This document shows, piece by piece, positions 62,730-64,000 of a DNA stretch of 64,000 nt. Position 1 is the first letter of the stretch. Every line of letters begins with the position of its first letter. The position numbers and the translations under genes were made by a program. Below the pieces are notes generated by a model. That model saw only the letters and a program-made list of their open reading frames with translations. It did no database searches and had not been told where the DNA came from. The stretch spans positions 1 to 64,000 of the forward strand of contig NZ_JBHUMY010000011.1 in assembly GCF_042685365.1 (NCBI RefSeq), written 5' to 3'. The stretch is from Paenibacillus_AP thailandensis. GTDB taxonomy: Bacteria > Bacillota > Bacilli > Paenibacillales > Paenibacillaceae.

Positions 62730-63566
62730 TTACCCTTTAATGCCGCTGAAGGTGATTCCTTGAATGAACGTCTTCTGCAGGAAAAAGAACAGCACGATGA
62801 TCGGCGCCGTCATCATGGTCGATACGGCCATCATAAGCCCCCACTCCGTTCCTTTCTGGCTCTGGAACTGCTGAAGGCCAAGCGACAACGTATAGGATTG
62901 CTGGTCCGTCAAGTACAACAGCGGCCCCATGAAGTCCGTCCAGCTCGCCATAAATTGAAACAACCCGACGGCCAGCGCGGCGGACTTCGCCAGCGGCAGC
63001 ATAATTTGCCAATAAATCCTGAACTCGCCCGCTCCGTCGATTCTTGCCGCATCCTTCAGCTCGTTCGGAAGCCCCAAGAAAAATTGGCGCAGCAAAAAAA
63101 TATAAAACGGTACGCCAAAAAACGCCGGCACCGTAAGCGGCAGCGCCGTGCCGATCCAATTCAGCCTCTCGAACAGCAGGAAGAGCGGAATCATCGTGAC
63201 CTGTCCCGGTATCATCATGACGGCGATCGTGATAAAAAACAAAGTTCCCTTTCCTTTCCAGTTCAGCTTGGCGAAGCTGTAGGCGACAAGCGGGCAAGCA
63301 AGCACGACGCCAAGCGTGCTGAAGCCGGTAATGACGGCCGTATTTTTCAAATAAGCGAAGAACGGGATATAGTCCATCGCCTCGATGTAGTTCGTCCACA
63401 TGAACGGCTTCGGAATCCATTGGGGCGGAAAGGTATGGATTTGCGTGGCAGGCTTCAGCGACGTCGAAACCATCCAGAAGAACGGCGCCAGAAAAAATAC
63501 GGAGGCCGCAATCAATAGAAGCTGGGCCGCGATCGTTTTGACCGTCCGGTTGGTTGTGGCAGACAT
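62730..63566 (-). CDS. Carbohydrate ABC transporter permease (MalG-type)
   Basis: A 278-residue permease with six spans and the EAA loop LKDAARIDGAGEFRIYWQIMLPLAKSA near 190. I chose the ATG at 63566 because GGGAGGGG is six bases upstream; the ATG two codons earlier is too near. It partners the MalF-type gene that continues past the window end and precedes the GH35 gene. Copy B of the 56-bp hairpin-like repeat lies just upstream of its ribosome site. Confidence 0.92.
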   Translation of the reverse strand: MSATTNRTVKTIAAQLLLIAASVFFLAPFFWMVSTSLKPATQIHTFPPQWIPKPFMWTNYIEAMDYIPFFAYLKNTAVITGFSTLGVVLACPLVAYSFAKLNWKGKGTLFFITIAVMMIPGQVTMIPLFLLFERLNWIGTALPLTVPAFFGVPFYIFLLRQFFLGLPNELKDAARIDGAGEFRIYWQIMLPLAKSAALAVGLFQFMASWTDFMGPLLYLTDQQSYTLSLGLQQFQSQKGTEWGLMMAVSTMMTAPIIVLFFFLQKTFIQGITFSGIKG

Positions 63567-63584
63567 AAACATCCCCTCCCAAAA

Positions 63585-63640
63585 AGTTTTGTGGAGCCGC
63601 GATCGCAGGCTCCGCTTCGCGACAAAAGCTTGCTTCCGGA
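63585..63640 (-). repeat. Dispersed hairpin-like element, copy B
   Basis: A 56-bp segment between two permease genes. On the plus strand it starts AGTTTTGTGGAGC (identical to copy A), carries 17 variable bases that close a GGAGCC/GGCTCC hairpin, and ends CTTCGCGACAAAA then GCTTGCTTCCGGA. TTTTGT and ACAAAA pair at the base. It ends a few bases before the permease ribosome site, the same position as copy A. Confidence 0.7.
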
Positions 63641-63650
63641 TAGCCTGCCT

Positions 63651-64000
63651 CTACTCTCCCTGGTAATGGACCCATCTTCGCGACGTCGCAAAAATAAGCG
63701 CGGTCAGCGCCATAACGACGATAAACAAAATCCAGGCCATCGCCGAAGCATAGCCCATCTTAAAAAATTTGAACCCATTGTCGTACAGATACATCACATA
63801 AAACTTCATCGAATCGGCAGGGGTGCCTCTCCCTCCGGTCATCGTGTAGGGAAGCGTAAACTGCTGGAACGCATGGATCATGCCCATAACAAGGTTGTAA
63901 AAAATAACGGGGGTCAGCAGCGGGAGCGTCACGTTCCGCGTCTTGCCGAACCAGCCCGCCCCGTCGATCTCCGCAGCTTCGTAATAGTCGGACGAGATAT
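63651..64000 (-). CDS. Carbohydrate ABC transporter permease (MalF-type), partial
   Basis: The C-terminal 115 residues of a permease whose start lies beyond the window. The EAA loop YYEAAEIDGAGWFGKTRNVTLPLLTPV is visible at the very edge, followed by three membrane segments and the end SRRWVHYQGE. It is the first membrane subunit of the importer whose second subunit begins 84 bases downstream. The receptor gene is probably upstream, outside the window. Confidence 0.9.
   Translation of the reverse strand, partial: ISSDYYEAAEIDGAGWFGKTRNVTLPLLTPVIFYNLVMGMIHAFQQFTLPYTMTGGRGTPADSMKFYVMYLYDNGFKFFKMGYASAMAWILFIVVMALTALIFATSRRWVHYQGE

Noticed and set aside
1..64000. CRISPR arrays, tRNA or rRNA genes, prophage and complete insertion sequences
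   Set aside because: No regularly spaced repeats, cloverleaf sequences, rRNA segments, integrase or transposase genes were found on either strand.

Overview
The window looks like chromosomal DNA of a GC-rich, spore-forming Firmicute of the Paenibacillus/Cohnella type. Supporting signs are strong AGGAGG ribosome sites, sigma-A-like promoters, a SleB/CwlJ-type spore cell wall hydrolase, an S-layer-homology protein, LipL, an IDEAL-domain protein, OpuC-type osmolyte transport, and many AraC/LacI regulators paired with sugar ABC importers and glycosidases. No rRNA, tRNA, CRISPR array, phage or intact insertion sequence was seen. Two genes are broken by single-base frameshifts.

Layout. 0.2-1.2 kb: two CBO0543-type membrane proteins, one frameshifted. 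1.4-3.9 kb: kduI-deoR-kduD for uronate catabolism. 4.0-6.1 kb: selD-mnmH for 2-selenouridine in tRNA, divergent from a PF03773-type permease (6.4-7.5 kb). 7.6-12.6 kb: a tightly coupled five-gene operon of two beta-lactamase-fold serine hydrolases and an ABC-2 exporter. 12.7-19.4 kb: a Fur-controlled siderophore uptake and hydrolysis block with an AraC-binding-protein fusion regulator. 19.6-20.7 kb: SLH protein. 20.9-27.7 kb: alpha-xylosidase, ABC importer and LacI regulator. 27.9-33.3 kb: GH127 and GH27 glycosidases with two AraC genes, one frameshifted. 33.4-36.9 kb: an aminotransferase behind tandem ARG boxes, a cell wall hydrolase and an Rrf2 regulator. 37-41.4 kb: uxaC, a Gfo/Idh/MocA oxidoreductase, AraC and GNAT. 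41.7-51.1 kb: rhamnogalacturonan acetylesterase, an LplABC-like importer, a 940-aa GH35 protein and its LacI regulator. 51.3-54.7 kb: azoreductase, MFS transporter and lipL. 54.8-58.4 kb: four-gene OpuC-like osmoprotectant importer. 58.6-59.9 kb: IDEAL protein and a soluble chemoreceptor. 60.1-64 kb: GH35 beta-galactosidase and the permeases of another sugar importer, which runs off the window.

Taken together the window is mainly a plant cell wall polysaccharide region covering xyloglucan side chains, arabinan/galactan and rhamnogalacturonan/pectin uronates. Each sugar cassette has its own regulator, and an iron acquisition island sits among them. The least explained signals are a 55-56 bp hairpin-like repeat found just upstream of the ribosome site of two different permease genes (46.6 and 63.6 kb), a 106-bp inverted-repeat unit at 41.6 kb, and the serine-hydrolase/exporter operon.
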